This document shows, in pieces, positions 41,726 through 53,499 of a stretch of 64,000 bases of DNA. The stretch's first letter is position 1, and each line of letters begins with the position of its first letter. The position numbers and the translations under genes were made by a program. The notes beneath the pieces were generated by a model. The model did no database searches, had not been told where the DNA came from, and worked only from the letters and a program-made list of their open reading frames with translations. This DNA comes from Maniola hyperantus (lineage: Eukaryota; Arthropoda; Insecta; Lepidoptera; Nymphalidae): positions 6,125,852 to 6,189,851 of the forward strand of contig NC_048545.1 of the NCBI RefSeq assembly GCF_902806685.2. The letters are read 5' to 3'.

Positions 41726-43736
41726 AATATATTGCTGTATTATTTAATAGGTCTAACATTTTTTAAAAAGAGCAACTGCTGAGTTTGAGTGGTAGAGTCT
41801 TACCATTATTTTAATCATAAATGGCACATATTGTGCTACATGAAATAATTAAATAAATACGATGAGTGTTCAGTCTTCAGAGTATCGGAATCTATATCAC
41901 AATATTTGATCCTCAGCATGTCCTAAGGATACCTATGTGGCAGATTACGAAAGCTTCGTTTAGCTCGGCACAAATTAACTACTCATACTACATCCGCTTA
42001 GAATTTGAATAATAACTACTTACATTTCATTCTATTAACAAACAGTGGGAAACCAGAAAATTACTTCACCCTAATGGATCCTTTGCGGCGTTTTCCCTCA
42101 AACAAGAAAATCTTTGTAACAAGCACCATTTCGTCGGTTTTTCTTTACAAACTTCTTACATTTGTGATGAGAACTTTGGCGCTTTCTAATAATAAAAATA
42201 CTTGAGGAGGAATCCAGTTTCGTACATTTCTTGGGTACGTGTAGATAGGTACTTTTATGTAGGTAGAAGGAAGCGTGGACCGACATCGGATAAGTGCAGG
42301 TAGGGAGTCAGATAGCGTGGGTTATAAATAGGTAAACAGCATAAATAGAAGCGGTTGAATCGACTCTGAGCCACTTCTAATCGATACACAATCTGCTTGC
42401 TTTAAAGTTACGTAACTCCAACGAAACTTGATTGCGGAAAATGTTCCGTTTCATTAAAGTTCAAAGATCGCTTTTCCTTTGAGAGTTCTGCCAACACTCT
42501 ACATACTTATTCCCTATCGGAATGTGATAAGAGGAGGCACGCACACGTGTTATTTGAAAGAACGGACAATAAGAAATGTTTTGTATGTGTAATCAGTTAA
42601 AAGTGAAATAGGTAGGTAGGTGGGTAGGTGTGTCGGAGAATTTCCAACCATGACTGATTTTTAATTTATCTATGGATTTACCTGTGGACTTATTATATTA
42701 CTTATGTTTTTAGTTAGATGCCCACACTAGTATAAATAAAATCGTTGTAAAAATAATTAACATTGAGGTAGAGCATAAAATATATGTGGATACCTAAGCG
42801 TTAAGGCGCTTCTCAGTAGGTAGTCTTGTACCTAACTACTTTTCAAATGAGCCTCAAATAGTATTTGAATAACAGCATTTTTTTTCCAGAAGATTCGCTA
42901 TCTTCATCCGGGCGTTTTTATGAGAAAACTTTGGACGAAACGGGGTCGTGTTCTTGAATAAAATTTCAAACTTCAATCCCACTTTGAGAAAATTTCAAAT
43001 GAAGTTCTTTGATAATTTTTTGAGACTTTGCAAAAATGAGAGAAAGACAAATGAGTTCAATATGAAAAACATTATTTGGTGATACATAATCCGATATACC
43101 TACTTAATAAATAAAATGAGGAGCTGGTTCATGATTTCGATCAAAACTGTATACTTACTTAGGTACTTATCTAATTACATACAGTTTGAACAGCTTTCAT
43201 TCATTTTCAGCTCCTCCTGTAAAATTAATTTAATGCAATTACACCGTTTTGTTGCCAGTTCCTCAAATTGTCATTCGGTCAAGTTAATCAACTGCACTTT
43301 CAAAAATAAACGGAAAATATGGTTCACGTACCTATATTTTAAAGTATATTCTCGTATTCAAAAGGTTAATAGCTAATAATTATTATCATAAGAAGAGTTC
43401 AGTGCGCCAGACTGGAATTGGAATAAAAAATGGTTGAAAAAAATTCAATTTTTACGACCGAACTTTATAGCATTTTTATGTTTTTCCAATTGCCAGTTGA
43501 CAATCCAAGCCGCGTAAATTCTAGCAATATATGTGACTAAGGAGTTCCAACTATTAGCATGCAAATTGAAAGTTAATTTAGTATTTCAGGTTGGTATCTC
43601 GCAACGTCTGTAGGAGGTCGTTGCAATCAACTTAAAACTTAGTGCTTTTGGCTTAACCAGGTATAGAATCTCTACAGCTTCTATTCACAACAATGTCTAC
43701 GCACTGAGCTTTTCTATATTATCTACACATACTTTT
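41726..43736. other. long noncoding stretch
   Basis: Several frames of 60-86 codons (42005-42205, 42098-42286, 43116-43376) lack domains and splice context. 42340-42560 is repeat-poor. Tetramer tract at 42608-42630. No gene. Confidence 0.4.
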
Positions 43737-43850
43737 GTACTTAATATTATAAATGCGAGTGTGTCTGGCTGTCTCTAGTTTATACGGGTTACCTACTTAC
43801 TAATTTCTTAAATCGGTTGACAAAATTTGGATAGGTATGTACATTTGCAT
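43737..43850 (+). mobile_element. Helitron-like family B, 5' fragment
   Basis: CTTAATATTATAAATGCGAG, GTGTGTCTGGCTGTC and AAATCGGTTGACAAAATTTGG blocks. The 3' half is missing. Confidence 0.55.
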
Positions 43851-43986
43851 GCTGTAGCCGCCTATTATTTGAATTGTATAATAACATAGCATCTAGGATT
43901 TGAATAATATATTTTATTTTGTATGATTCTGTTGGTGGTTCAGTAAAAAAGGCAGCTTATATCCTCGGGGAAAGACATAAGCCATT

Positions 43987-44427
43987 TTTAGGGTTCCATA
44001 CCTCAAAAGGAAAAACGGAACCCTTATAGGATCACTTTGTTGTCTGTCTGTCTGTCTGGCTGTCAAGAAACCTACAGGGTACTTCCCGTTGACCTAGAAT
44101 CATGAAATTTGGCAGGTAGGTACATCTTATATAGCTGACATTTGAGGAAAAATCTGAAATCCGTGAATTTAGGGTTAGATCACACAAAAAAAAAATTGTG
44201 GTCATGAATTAATAATTAGTATTTTCAACTTTCGAAGTGAGATAACTACTTATATCAAATGGGGTATCATATGAAAGGTACCTTCACCTGTACATTCTTA
44301 AACAGATTTTTATTTATTTTTATGCATCATAGTTTTTGAATTATTATCGTGCAAAATGTCGAAAAAATACGACTGTAGTACGGAACCCTCATTGCGCGAG
44401 CCTGACTCGCACTTGGCCGGTTTTTTT
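43987..44427 (+). repeat. GGTTCCGTA/CCGGTTTTT repeat, intact reference copy
   Basis: It starts TTTTAGGGTTCCATACC, has GTCTGTCTGTCTGTCTGG, and ends TACGGAACCCTCATTGCG, CCTGACTCGCACTTGGCCGG, TTTTTTT. About 440 bases, no coding content. Other copies are at 23741, 37004, 51091 and 55871. Family unclassified. Confidence 0.8.
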
Positions 44428-44810
44428 GTATAATTAAAATAAAGGATTTCTTTTGCGATTTAACGAAAAGATATCTACTAAATAATTATAGACCGTAGGT
44501 TATAGGTAGGTAAGTATTGACACACGCAGACCGATTTCTAATAATATAGGTAAGCCCTTAGATTAGAAATCTAATATAAAATCAGAATTCTGTTAAAATA
44601 GTAATAGGTAATAAAAAAAGCAATTAAAATTAATAAGCTATCGTAAAGGAATACCTACCTTCAGATTAATGTCTCCTATTGAGTTGGTAGGTAAACCTGC
44701 CTACTGTAAACAGCGAAATGAATATTAAACCAGTTCTGTAGGCAAAATAAATTCATTTGTGACATTAATTAGCCGTAATATAAAGTACATAATATACTTA
44801 CCTATTATAG
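44428..44810. other. noncoding, nothing recognised
   Basis: AT-rich with tetramer tracts. No gene. Confidence 0.5.
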
Positions 44811-44949
44811 CACAGCAAGTTTGACAATCATATTATTACTACTTCATGAATGTAAAAAAAAATCGACCAAAAAAATTGTAGCACAGCAAGTTTGACAATC
44901 ATATTACTACTTCATGAATGTAAAAAAAAAATCGACCAAAAAAAATTGT
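44811..44949 (+). repeat. recent tandem duplication, about 68-base unit
   Basis: AGCACAGCAAGTTTGACAAT to the ACCAAAAAAATTGT end is repeated twice, with only small indels (one TAT unit, A-run lengths). It is nearly identical, so recent. Confidence 0.9.
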
Positions 44950-44959
44950 AATTTTCGTT

Positions 44960-45430
44960 GTCCTCGTCATCATGATTAACCCATTGCCGGCCTACTGCTG
45001 AATGCAGGTCCCCTCTCAGAATGAGAAGGGTTTAGGCCATAGTCTGCCACGCTAGCCCGGTGCGGATTGGCAGACTTCACACACCTTAAAGAACTCTCAG
45101 GCATGCAGGTTTCCTGACGATGTTTTCTTTCACAATTAAAGCAAGTGATTAAAACCTTGGTAGATAGGTAAGTAGGTGTAGTACACGACAGGTCGAGATG
45201 GCAATCGGGGTGGGGACGCCCCGTACAGCCGCACAGTCCACGCACTAACCTGGTGCGGGTGACGTGCGGGTGACGTGCGGGTATCCCCCCGCCTAATATT
45301 TCGATTGCCATCTCATAGGTAAGTACCTAGGTACCTACATAGTTCCGAAGTTAGAGGTGCGTGTCCGAGAACGAGCCCCGGACCTCCCGAAAAAAAGGCC
45401 GACGACTTTACCACTAGGTTATCACCGCAA
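44960..45430 (-). mobile_element. tRNA-derived SINE interrupted by a foldback element
   Basis: On the - strand the head (ACCTAGTGGTAAAGTCG, then GGTCCGGGGCTCG) lies at 45355-45430 and the body and tail at 44960-45160. Body blocks seen on + are TCATCATGATTAACCC, CCTCTCAGAATGAGAAGGG, TTGGCAGACTTCACACACC and CAGGCATGCAGGTTTCC. Between head and body sits the GC-rich foldback element 45182-45315. Confidence 0.85.
45182..45315. mobile_element. GC-rich foldback element inserted in the SINE
   Basis: Left arm ACGACAGGTCGAGATGGCAA and right arm TTCGATTGCCATCTCAT are inverted. The internal GTGACGTGCGG is directly repeated. The 111-codon - strand frame over this region is an artefact of SINE plus foldback sequence. 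Confidence 0.8.
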
Positions 45431-45722
45431 GCAAATATAATACCTACTGAGCCTACTTAATGTTTTTAAAAATGACTAAGAAATCCGGTTATGTAAAAAT
45501 ACGAGTATAAATAGATAAAAAAGATTTAATCCGGAGCAAAAATGTTGATTCGCCAATCAGCAGATTCATTTAGGTATTCAAGTGGTAATATCACGTCGAG
45601 AGTGCGCGCTCCAGCCAAAATTAAATCATTACCGACACCTGCGCTCCATACTGACGCTTCCGACCAACTCTCGCTTCGTCGCAATTAGCTTTTGGCGGAT
45701 TTAACCTTTATATTAGGTACCT
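45431..45722. other. noncoding; repeat-poor 45595-45700
   Basis: GAGAGTGCGCGCTCC (near-palindromic) and AAAATTAAATCATTACCG are in a short mixed-composition island. No gene. Confidence 0.35.
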
Positions 45723-45887
45723 ATAGTCCGCGACAGGTCGAGACGGCAATCGGGATGGTATGAGGCGGGGGACGCCCCGCAAACCCGCACGTCACCTGCG
45801 CTCAACTGCGCCGGGTTAGCGCGGGGGTTGTGTGGGTGTGCGGGGTGTTCTCTCCCCGATTGCCATATCAATTTTTCGCGTACTATA
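45723..45887. mobile_element. GC-rich foldback element, complete
   Basis: It starts AGTCCGCGACAGGTCGAG and ends ATTTTTCGCGTACT, with arms that continue inward (GGCAATCGGGA against CCCCGATTGCC). Inside, CCCGCACGTCACCTGCGC faces GTTAGCGCGGGGG. About 165 bases with hairpin-forming ends, a MITE-like element. Five copies in the window. Confidence 0.8.
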
Positions 45888-45889
45888 CA

Positions 45890-47510
45890 TACCTACATCT
45901 ACTTATAGGTATCCAAAACATATCTGAGTATTTCCTTACTCGCCACAATATTTTGAGAAGGACTTGTGTGAATAGCTATTTGCCATAAAAATATACCAAT
46001 TAGATATATATATATTTTTATTATTCATGTACCAAAAATTGTAGTTACAAAGTAATAATAAATTAAGTTACATTGGAAATGCTTATCTCTAAACAGAGAT
46101 TAATTCTTCCAGCTTCCCATTCAAGGTTGTGAGTGAGGCGTATCAAGAAGTGGAATAGGTCTACGGTACTAAAATCTAATAAACTACATAAATATCTTAT
46201 AATAAATACCAACAATACATACAACTTATATACAATAATAATACTTATCATAAATAATTATATACATAATATATGAAAAATATTAATGGGTATCTGGTAT
46301 ATAGTACTTACTGGTACCTATATATAATCTACATGAAACTACTACATAAAAGTTAAAGGAGAAACTTACTGACCGACACATAGAGTCTCTACAACGTAGG
46401 TAGACCCCTACTAAGAAATGCTTTTGAGATAGAAGTCCAACGGGATTAAATCCTACCTAACCGTAGGCGGATGACAACGCGGTAAAATATTTTATTTATA
46501 TTTATTGTGATCTTTTATAATTAATTATTTTATAAAGATTTTTTACTTCACCAGTTAATTTAAGCAAGTACTTACCAGTTACTAACTAGGTACGAAAGGA
46601 TTTTCTGAACTTGAGTGAAGCTGGATAGTTTCCTACTAACATCTAATGTATCTACTTATCTACCTAAAACAAAAAAAAGTTGTGCTAATTTATTTACTTA
46701 AAATTAACAAAGAACATTTCTGTGCGTAGGTTTTACTGTAATGTCTGAACATAGCCTACATACTGTAAGTGTAGGAATTTCTAGTGACCTTACCTATCTA
46801 ATCAACTATTCAATGTGACTTTGAACGTACCGAAACGTAGTCAAATCGACATATAAATAGGTGATTGTAAGGTAGAATCAATGGACCTCTAATCTCTATA
46901 CCTGCCGATAACCATTCCTATAATAGAGTTTAAATTTATGACGGTGTTTCAGGCCTCCGACCAGATTTAATTCGAGGGGAACTAATTCATTACAAACATA
47001 ATATAATCGAACGATTAGTTACACGTGTCGACAGAGCCTCACATTATTTATTACACCGAACATTTTTCCCCGGAGATTTTCTTAAAAATATTTATCCAAT
47101 ATACACAATCGGTGCCGCCTCATCACTTATGAAAAATCGTTTCTGTTCAAAAAGTCTTCTATAAAAAGCTCATTCCATTCCAAATTAAAATTAAGGTCTA
47201 GCGTAACTAATGAAAATAATCTCATATTATTCTTAGACTCATAGAAAAATAGACTCTAACTTTGAGTAATAGAGATTTTTTTTGCGTTTCTTTGTAAGTG
47301 TTGGCTTGCTTCAAAAGAGCGCTTGTCAAAATAACTAGTTGTTTTTCGAGATCCATTTGGTCGGCGGGCTAACCCACTGAATTATATGCCTGTATATATG
47401 TAAGCTGTGGAAGAACAACAAAACATGTCGATATTTTGGTCGCGTTGGTTTGAGCGTTACTTAATAGCCGTTCGAGTTACGTAATGGATCATTTTAATAA
47501 TAATAGTCTT
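45890..47510. other. long noncoding stretch
   Basis: 46340-46490 carries weak Helitron-like echoes. 46900-47280 is repeat-poor. AT-rich otherwise, with an ATATATATATAT tract near 46004. No gene. Confidence 0.4.
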
Positions 47511-47660
47511 TATTTCCCAATAAATATAACAAAACACACTTTTTCTTAAACATAGTTATACTTAATTCTATTTTTCGATATATTTAGCTTAATTATTAAA
47601 TAATTTATATAAAAGAAGATTATCCACAAAAAAAAATTAAAGGAATGGATCATTTTATCT
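47511..47660 (-). mobile_element. possible retroposon 3' tail
   Basis: AATAATAATAGTCTTTATTT at its start is, on the - strand, AAATAAAGACTATTATTATT, a common LINE 3' end. No coding part remains. Confidence 0.3.
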
Positions 47661-47897
47661 ATGTATAAATATATTGCCATACATTACACACACATCATTT
47701 CACACCATTACACCACACATTACGCATTTTTATACCACAAATTACCTACATTATACCTATTACTAAAGCGATTCTGATCCTTATTCAACTTTTACTTTGA
47801 ACTCATACGTTTTGAAGTAGCTATGTATACTTAAATATCTAACCATTTAGCTTGGCAGTGGGCAGGCAATTCCTGTCGTAGAGTCCATTGCCATTGG

Positions 47898-48084
47898 AAC
47901 CCAACAGTCCTAGAGTGGAGACCATATTGTATGAGTAGGTAAGCGTATTGTGGGGCGCCCTCCAGCACGGTGAACCGAATAAAAAGGCTGGCAGAATGTG
48001 GCTGGATGAGAAAGGCTGAGAACTGGGTGTGGTGGCGCTCATTAGGGAAAACCTATGTCCAACAGTGATGATGATGATGATGAT
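47898..48084 (+). mobile_element. RTE-type LINE C terminus with (TGA)n tail
   Basis: One frame reads NPTVLEWRPYCMSR, stop, AYCGAPSSTVNRIKRLAECG, then WMRKAENWVWWRSLGKTYVQ, Q and a TGA at 48066-48068. The order LEWRP...GWMRKAEN...W..LG..YVQQ is the C-terminal signature of RTE-type LINE proteins. The single internal stop comes from an AGTAGGTAAG tetramer insertion. It ends in GATGATGATGATGATGAT, the tail shared with the window's SINEs. Confidence 0.8.
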
Positions 48085-48480
48085 TTAGAAGTAATTTACG
48101 CACCTACCTACTATATTTTATAGGGTGAAGAAAACACATTATATAGTATTGAAAATAACTTATTTTTTATAGTATAAACACTTAACAAACCTTGACAAAA
48201 CCTACAAAATATGAGGATTATTACATTTTCTTTAAGTAAGCAGTGCTGCACTGATAAGTATATTATATTTAATATAACCGCTTTTAACGAAAGATAGCTT
48301 TTAGGAATGTATTTTATTTAAACTTGTAAGTATTTAGTAATGTAAAAATATCGGATTGGGTTAATACTTACCTACCCATACTTAGGGCTTATGCTATCAC
48401 AAGCAGTTTTTTATTTCATTGATATGACTTTTATTGGTAGGCATATCAAACGACTTATGTAAATGGGTAAACATACATAC
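48085..48480. other. noncoding, nothing recognised
   Basis: AT-rich DNA. No gene. Confidence 0.5.
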
Positions 48481-48810
48481 ACCAAATACTATACACGCTT
48501 CATCGAGTGGGCCCATTAACATCAAGCATTATGGAGGCCATATCTCGAACCCCAAGCAATGCCGATAGCCCCAACGTTCCATTAAAAGAAACCATAAAAT
48601 TACATTATTATGTGTTAATAATTTCAAGAGAAAGAACGACCTCTCAGTTTCCCGTTTGACAAATTAAAAATCGTTTACGTTTCTCTGCGGTAAATCTTTA
48701 TTTATTATGCATCTAATAATATACGGTACTTGATTTACGAAAATCCGTAATTAAACATCGCCTTATGGAGTGTGAAAGGGCGCCGTTAGTAGCTTTATTT
48801 TAGTGAAATT
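48480..48810. promoter_or_regulatory. repeat-poor island with a CCATAAA site
   Basis: CCATAAA at 48592-48598 (TTTATGG on -, a posterior Hox/Caudal-type word), GCCTTATGGAG near 48762, TTTATTTATTATGCATC near 48698 and GTAATTAAAC near 48747. No tetramer tract or transposon block. One of the stronger enhancer candidates. Confidence 0.35.
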
Positions 48811-49960
48811 CGATACAGTACTATAGCTTGCTTCATCTTTCGATCTTGTGAAATAGCATGCATCGTCAATACTTACATAGGTAGGGAGTTATTGCAATTT
48901 TAATTTCTTTTTTTCGAGATTTCCTTTCATCTTATGACATTATATTGACCCTGCAAGCCTTTTTATTTACGTTATTAAAACACGAAACATCTTATGAAAA
49001 TTTAATGACTTCGATGTTTACATGAATAAGTCGTAAAATTCGGGAGTTATAACACTATGTTGACGTAATCATTTTTCAACAAATCTATTTTAAATAACAA
49101 TGAGATGAAAACAACGTTCCACGATACTTAAATTACTTAGGTATTATAATTTTAAAGTAGGTAGTACCTTTAATTACGAGCCTCAGTGTTCTTAAGTACT
49201 TAGGTACCTTTTTGTACAATCTAACACAGATAAAAACGGCATGGAAGGAAGGTCGGGTTATATTTAGATGTACATATTATACTGATAGTGCAGGGTAGGT
49301 AAGTCTACTGTCCGGTGTGGAAGGTTGAAAGGCAGTTACTCTCAGATGTCTCATAAAATTAGTATCTAAGTGCTTGTGGGGTATTATCAGACCTGTTCTG
49401 ATTTTCTGAACCGAGCCGAACTCACAAGCGGCCAGTAGGTATGTTTAAAACCAGCATCAGATTGCGTCTGACACCTTATTAACTTAGGCAGATATACTTG
49501 GATTGAAATAATGTTACTGCTTCAGTGGTTTCTTAAGTACGTAGTTTATATAGGTATACGAGGTAGGCGCGGTGCCGACGATCTTATCGGATTATTTTAA
49601 TTCCATTTAAATATTTAATTAATTAATATTCAGCCTCTAAGTAAGTTATCTTGTACTTGTACTATGTATATCTACTTTTATTTCAGTTTATTGGGCATAA
49701 TATATGTAATGTATAATGTAAACATCCAATTAAGAATGTTGCTGAACGAGTATCTACATGTTGGAAGGTACTCTCATTAATTAACGTATTTTACTTACCA
49801 AAAACTGTGGAGGACCATTAAAGAATGCCTCATTATAACTGAAAATGGACTTTTATTTCACTTTAACGTAAGCAAATCGACAAAATCAGCACAATAATGT
49901 TGTTTTATAAGCTATAAATTAAACAAAATGATAAATTTACAATAATTTGAACTTATTATA
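48811..49960. other. noncoding, nothing recognised
   Basis: Unique AT-rich DNA. Tetramer tracts at 49135-49210. No gene. Confidence 0.45.
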
Positions 49961-50530
49961 CGAATTTCACTGGTGAACGTGAAACTTTTGAATCTCGAAC
50001 GTCTTAAAATAAAACCGTTCCACAAATATGCATGACGGCGATCGTTGTTTAGAGCGAATACCACATCATTCCTTTCTCAACCGCTCTAATAAAGTAATCG
50101 TTTACTTTATTATCGATAATTCGCGAATATTGCGCGTTAGCGGAACAGTAGGTACACTTGGTGAGAAAAGTGTCCATTTTCAGCCATACCTACCTACCCT
50201 ACCCAGTGGTTAGTTGGCTCGGCGGGCAGTGTTTGTATGCCATCAAGTGCCGCATTTTACGGCTACACCCGACAGTAACTTACCACAACGAGCCCTCACT
50301 CTCGCTTAATGAGACAGCATCGTTTTAGTGTCAAATGTAACGTGGTACAATGTTGACGCAATCCGAATTATAGAAAATTGAATGCGGCGGTACTCTACAA
50401 AATTGCTTAATCACGTAGCACGTGTAGTTATTTTGTATGAAGCGCAACAAATCGCTCACGATTTTCATGGCATTCGATAGGCTGACGCATGTCGGTGGAT
50501 TATTTCTAATCGTTTTCGCGTTTTATAGGT
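49960..50530. promoter_or_regulatory. largest repeat-poor island, with a TTTTACGGC site
   Basis: About 570 bases with mixed composition and one short tetramer interruption at 50188-50200. It contains TTTTACGGC at 50255-50263, AAATATGCATGAC near 50024, ACTTTATTATCGATAATTCG near 50104 and GCGTTTTATAGG near 50519. The 61-codon frame at 50028 has no domain. Candidate regulatory module. Confidence 0.35.
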
Positions 50531-51090
50531 AGGTGTAGATATTTATTTAGATAGACGTAAAATATTTGGTTAGTAATTCGTAAGACACACTATTATCTAA
50601 ACATGTAACCTAAAATATGTAGAGTGGATATCTCTAGTTTATCTAGATAAACGAAATTTATTGTAAAGCTTTTCTATAAAATAGGCAAAAAATAGGGTAA
50701 GTAGGTACGACTGCTATAATACCTACATACCTATATCATGAATGATTTTCATGTAATTTTCTTAAATGTTATATATATTTACATAGCCCTAAATTAATAG
50801 AACCTCGTTGATTACCTATAGACCTCATCACAGATTGAGCATTGTTGCGACATTGAAATCATTTTCATTTGGTGAAATTATTATTTTTTCTATAGGAATT
50901 TCACAGCTTCTTTCGTGGTACCTACATACTTACCTAAGTGAATTTTCATACAGCTTACAATAGTATGCTACATTAACTATAAACAAGATGTTTTTATACG
51001 CTGTACCTAATGCGAGTGTTCTTGCGCACACACTCCTTAGGGTGTGATCTTAGATCGGGTCGATGACCATGCGTGCACGAAATATTAAAA
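50531..51090. other. noncoding, nothing recognised
   Basis: AT-rich DNA; tetramer tracts at 50525-50540 and 50698-50735. No gene. Confidence 0.45.
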
Positions 51091-51627
51091 TAACCGGCCA
51101 AGTGCGAGTCAGACTCGTTCACCGAAAGGTCCAATTTGAGTAGGTATTTTGAGTCATACTGAAAATTTAAAAAATATTTTAAGAAATAATAACAATAGTA
51201 AACTATGTAGGTACTTATTTGATTCACTGAAATTCAGGAGTTTATTTTTAGATACCTATGGTCATCGATGTATAGCTACTATGGTGGACTTTTAAGTCCC
51301 GCCCTACCTTACTACAGTTGTATTTTTTTCGACATTTTGCATGATAAATCAAAGACTACCTGTTACCTATGCACAAAAATAAATAAAAACATTTTTTAGA
51401 ATTAACAGGTTTCATAAGTGGCTCTTTCATATGATACACTTGGTATAGCACCTACCTAATCTTACTTTGAAAGTTGAAAATACTATATTATTATTATATA
51501 TAGTTCATGAACACAATTTTTTTTGCGATGTAACCATCATCCAGGTTTCTTGCCAGACAGACAGACACACAACGAAGTGATCCTATAAGAGTTCCTTTTT
51601 CCTTATGAGGTACGGAACCCTAAAAAT
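51091..51627 (-). repeat. GGTTCCGTA/CCGGTTTTT repeat, diverged
   Basis: TAACCGGCCAAGTGCGAGTC at the left, ATTTTTTTCGACATTTTGC in the middle, and AGACAGACAGACACACAACG then GGTACGGAACCCTAAAAATA at the right. About 170 bases of unrelated sequence sit between 51125 and 51295, including a reading frame that is not a gene. Confidence 0.65.
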
Positions 51628-52127
51628 ATACCTATAGCGGGATTAAAATATGTAGGTACTTAAGTAGTCATTTTCTAAATTTGTGAGATTTTGCTATGTG
51701 ATTTTTCACATGCTACCTGTGAAATGGTCCATCTCTAGATCTTACAGTGTGATCAATAATAATAATATGCCTGCAATGATACAAACCACGTCTCAAAATA
51801 GGTATCATAGTCTTATTGTAACAAAATAGTTGTCCTTACCAATTGCTTCTATGGCCTGTTAATAATAGGTAGGTACCTATCTGCCTACGTGACAATTACT
51901 TTATTTGAGATCACCGAATAAATATCAATTCATTTGGCCGCACTTTTATAGGCTTATTGTATTGAATGATGATAATAAAATACGTAGGTAACGTATATGT
52001 AACTAAGTAGGTAATTGGATGTTTTATACCACAATAAAATACTTATCTTTTAAATATCTTCAGCAAAGAGATACAGAAAGGAAAAGCTTTTCGATTTTTT
52101 TTAGGTAGGTAGGTACGTACTTTAGTC
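51628..52127. other. noncoding, nothing recognised
   Basis: AT-rich DNA; tetramer tract at 52103-52120. No gene. Confidence 0.45.
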
Positions 52128-52555
52128 AGTTGTCCCACCGCCCGACGAGGAAGCGACAAGACCGTCTCCACTATTTTTTCGCTCAAGAAACGAAGTACAA
52201 TCAATGTATGAATCCGTGTCAATAAAAGCAATAAATACAGGTAGATATTAATAGCTGTAGTTCGTTGATTATGCACACTACCGGGTCCGGTAAGACCTGT
52301 CTCTCTAGGTTGGTACAAATTTGTCGCAGCGACAAGAGCCATCAGCGAGACAATCGCACAGCGACACTCTCTTAGCTGTCAAAAAATTTGTGCAGTTTGC
52401 GCAGAGATTAAATTAGGGCATGACGGGCGATTAGGTACTCGCCCTTCGTACTTGCTCATCGCCCAGCAATAAAACTATCCCAACTAAACACTCGCTTCTC
52501 GTTGCTTGTTTTTAGCTCAAGTCGTTTTTCGCTAAGCGTCGGCGGTAGGACAACT
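52128..52555. mobile_element. 430-bp inverted-repeat element
   Basis: Left end AGTTGTCCCACCGCCCGACG and right end CGTCGGCGGTAGGACAACT are inverted. Inner sequences GAAGCGACAAG and AAGTCGTTTTTCGC extend the arms. Internal phrases TTGTCGCAGCGACAA (palindrome, 52320-52334) and GGGCGATTAGGTACTCGCCC add structure. The 99-codon - strand frame here is not a gene. Confidence 0.6.
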
Positions 52556-52719
52556 ACCTAAATCTAGATCCTTGTTGTACGTTGCACGTTGGTAATAATG
52601 ATTACGATGCGACTAAGGAATGTTTTCAATTTAATAAAGTACCTATTAATTACCGGGTCAAAGTCGAATAATAAGGATGTAAATGGTTAAGGTAATATAA
52701 TTAAATAAAAGCAGTTCTT

Positions 52720-52830
52720 TTATAGGTTATAAATTTTATTTGATAGGCTAGCGAATGACCACAATCACACAATATGTTACAAAGTAATGCACATTTAATT
52801 GGAACAAGCCAGCCAAGATATTGATTCACT
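52720..52830 (-). mobile_element. possible LINE 3' end scrap
   Basis: TTTATTTGATAGGCTAGCGA and ATGACCACAATCACAC resemble the start of the LINE tail at 3241-3300 (ATAGGCAAACGACTGATCAC). Short and diverged. Confidence 0.35.
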
Positions 52831-53117
52831 CCATATACTTATTATAATATTAGGTAGGTAGGAAATTAAGTAGGTATTTGAAGTCCTACGCCTTATCAAC
52901 TTTGTATCTATCGATCGATATATTTAAGTACTTACCTACATGTATTGTGCTCCATTAACCACAATAGTATGTCTTTATGATAAATAACGTCAATATTCAA
53001 TAGTTCAATGGTCAAAAATGTATTGGTTATCTATGATACGAAAAGTGTACCTAAATCTTCTAAATATTCTCACCAATACAAGGAATAAATGCATAGAAAA
53101 ATTCTTTCTTGTTATAG

Positions 53118-53302
53118 GAAAGGCGGGAGAGGGCTCGGGCCACACGTCGAGGATGCCTACATATTTTATTGACCCTGCACTACACAGCTGTGACGACAAC
53201 GTCGGAATGTATCTGAAGATATCTCGCAAAGGATGTGTTACGAATAAAAGTCCTAGGAACTGTATAAAAATAAAAGATTCAGTGATAAACAACCCTGTAT
53301 AA
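53118..53302 (+). CDS. candidate terminal exon or gene remnant; function unknown
   Basis: A pyrimidine-rich acceptor (TTCTTTCTTGTTATAG) ends at 53117. It precedes an open stretch that runs to a TAA at 53300-53302. The peptide includes HTSRMPTYFIDPALHSCDD and then a basic, cysteine-containing tail. Codon composition is less AT-biased than the surroundings. The opposite strand is also open across the same interval, which lowers the value of the frame. I do not recognise the family. It may be a transposon remnant rather than an exon. Confidence 0.15.
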
Positions 53303-53378
53303 AAATAGATTTATTAAGTTATGTATGTTTAATTTTTGTTGAATAGGAATGTAGGTAAGTAATAAGTAGGTATCATTA

Positions 53379-53495
53379 CTTACCTCTATTATAAATGCGT
53401 AAGTGTGTTTGTTTGTTGCTTCGTTGGTCATCATCAACATCGATCAGCCATAATGTTGGCTACTTTTTATTTTGGAAAATCAAAGTGTACCTCTT
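53379..53495 (+). mobile_element. Helitron-like family B, 5' and middle fragments
   Basis: CTCTATTATAAATGCGTAAG, TGTGTTTGTTTGTTG and TGGCTACTTTTTATTTTGG, then AAAATCAAAGTG. Internal deletion and 3' loss. Confidence 0.55.
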
Positions 53496-53499
53496 GAGA

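Noticed and set aside
44976..45311. 111-codon - strand frame
   Set aside because: Lies entirely within the SINE and the GC-rich foldback element inserted in it.
52043..52342. 99-codon - strand frame
   Set aside because: Falls across the end of the 52128-52555 inverted-repeat element. No domain.
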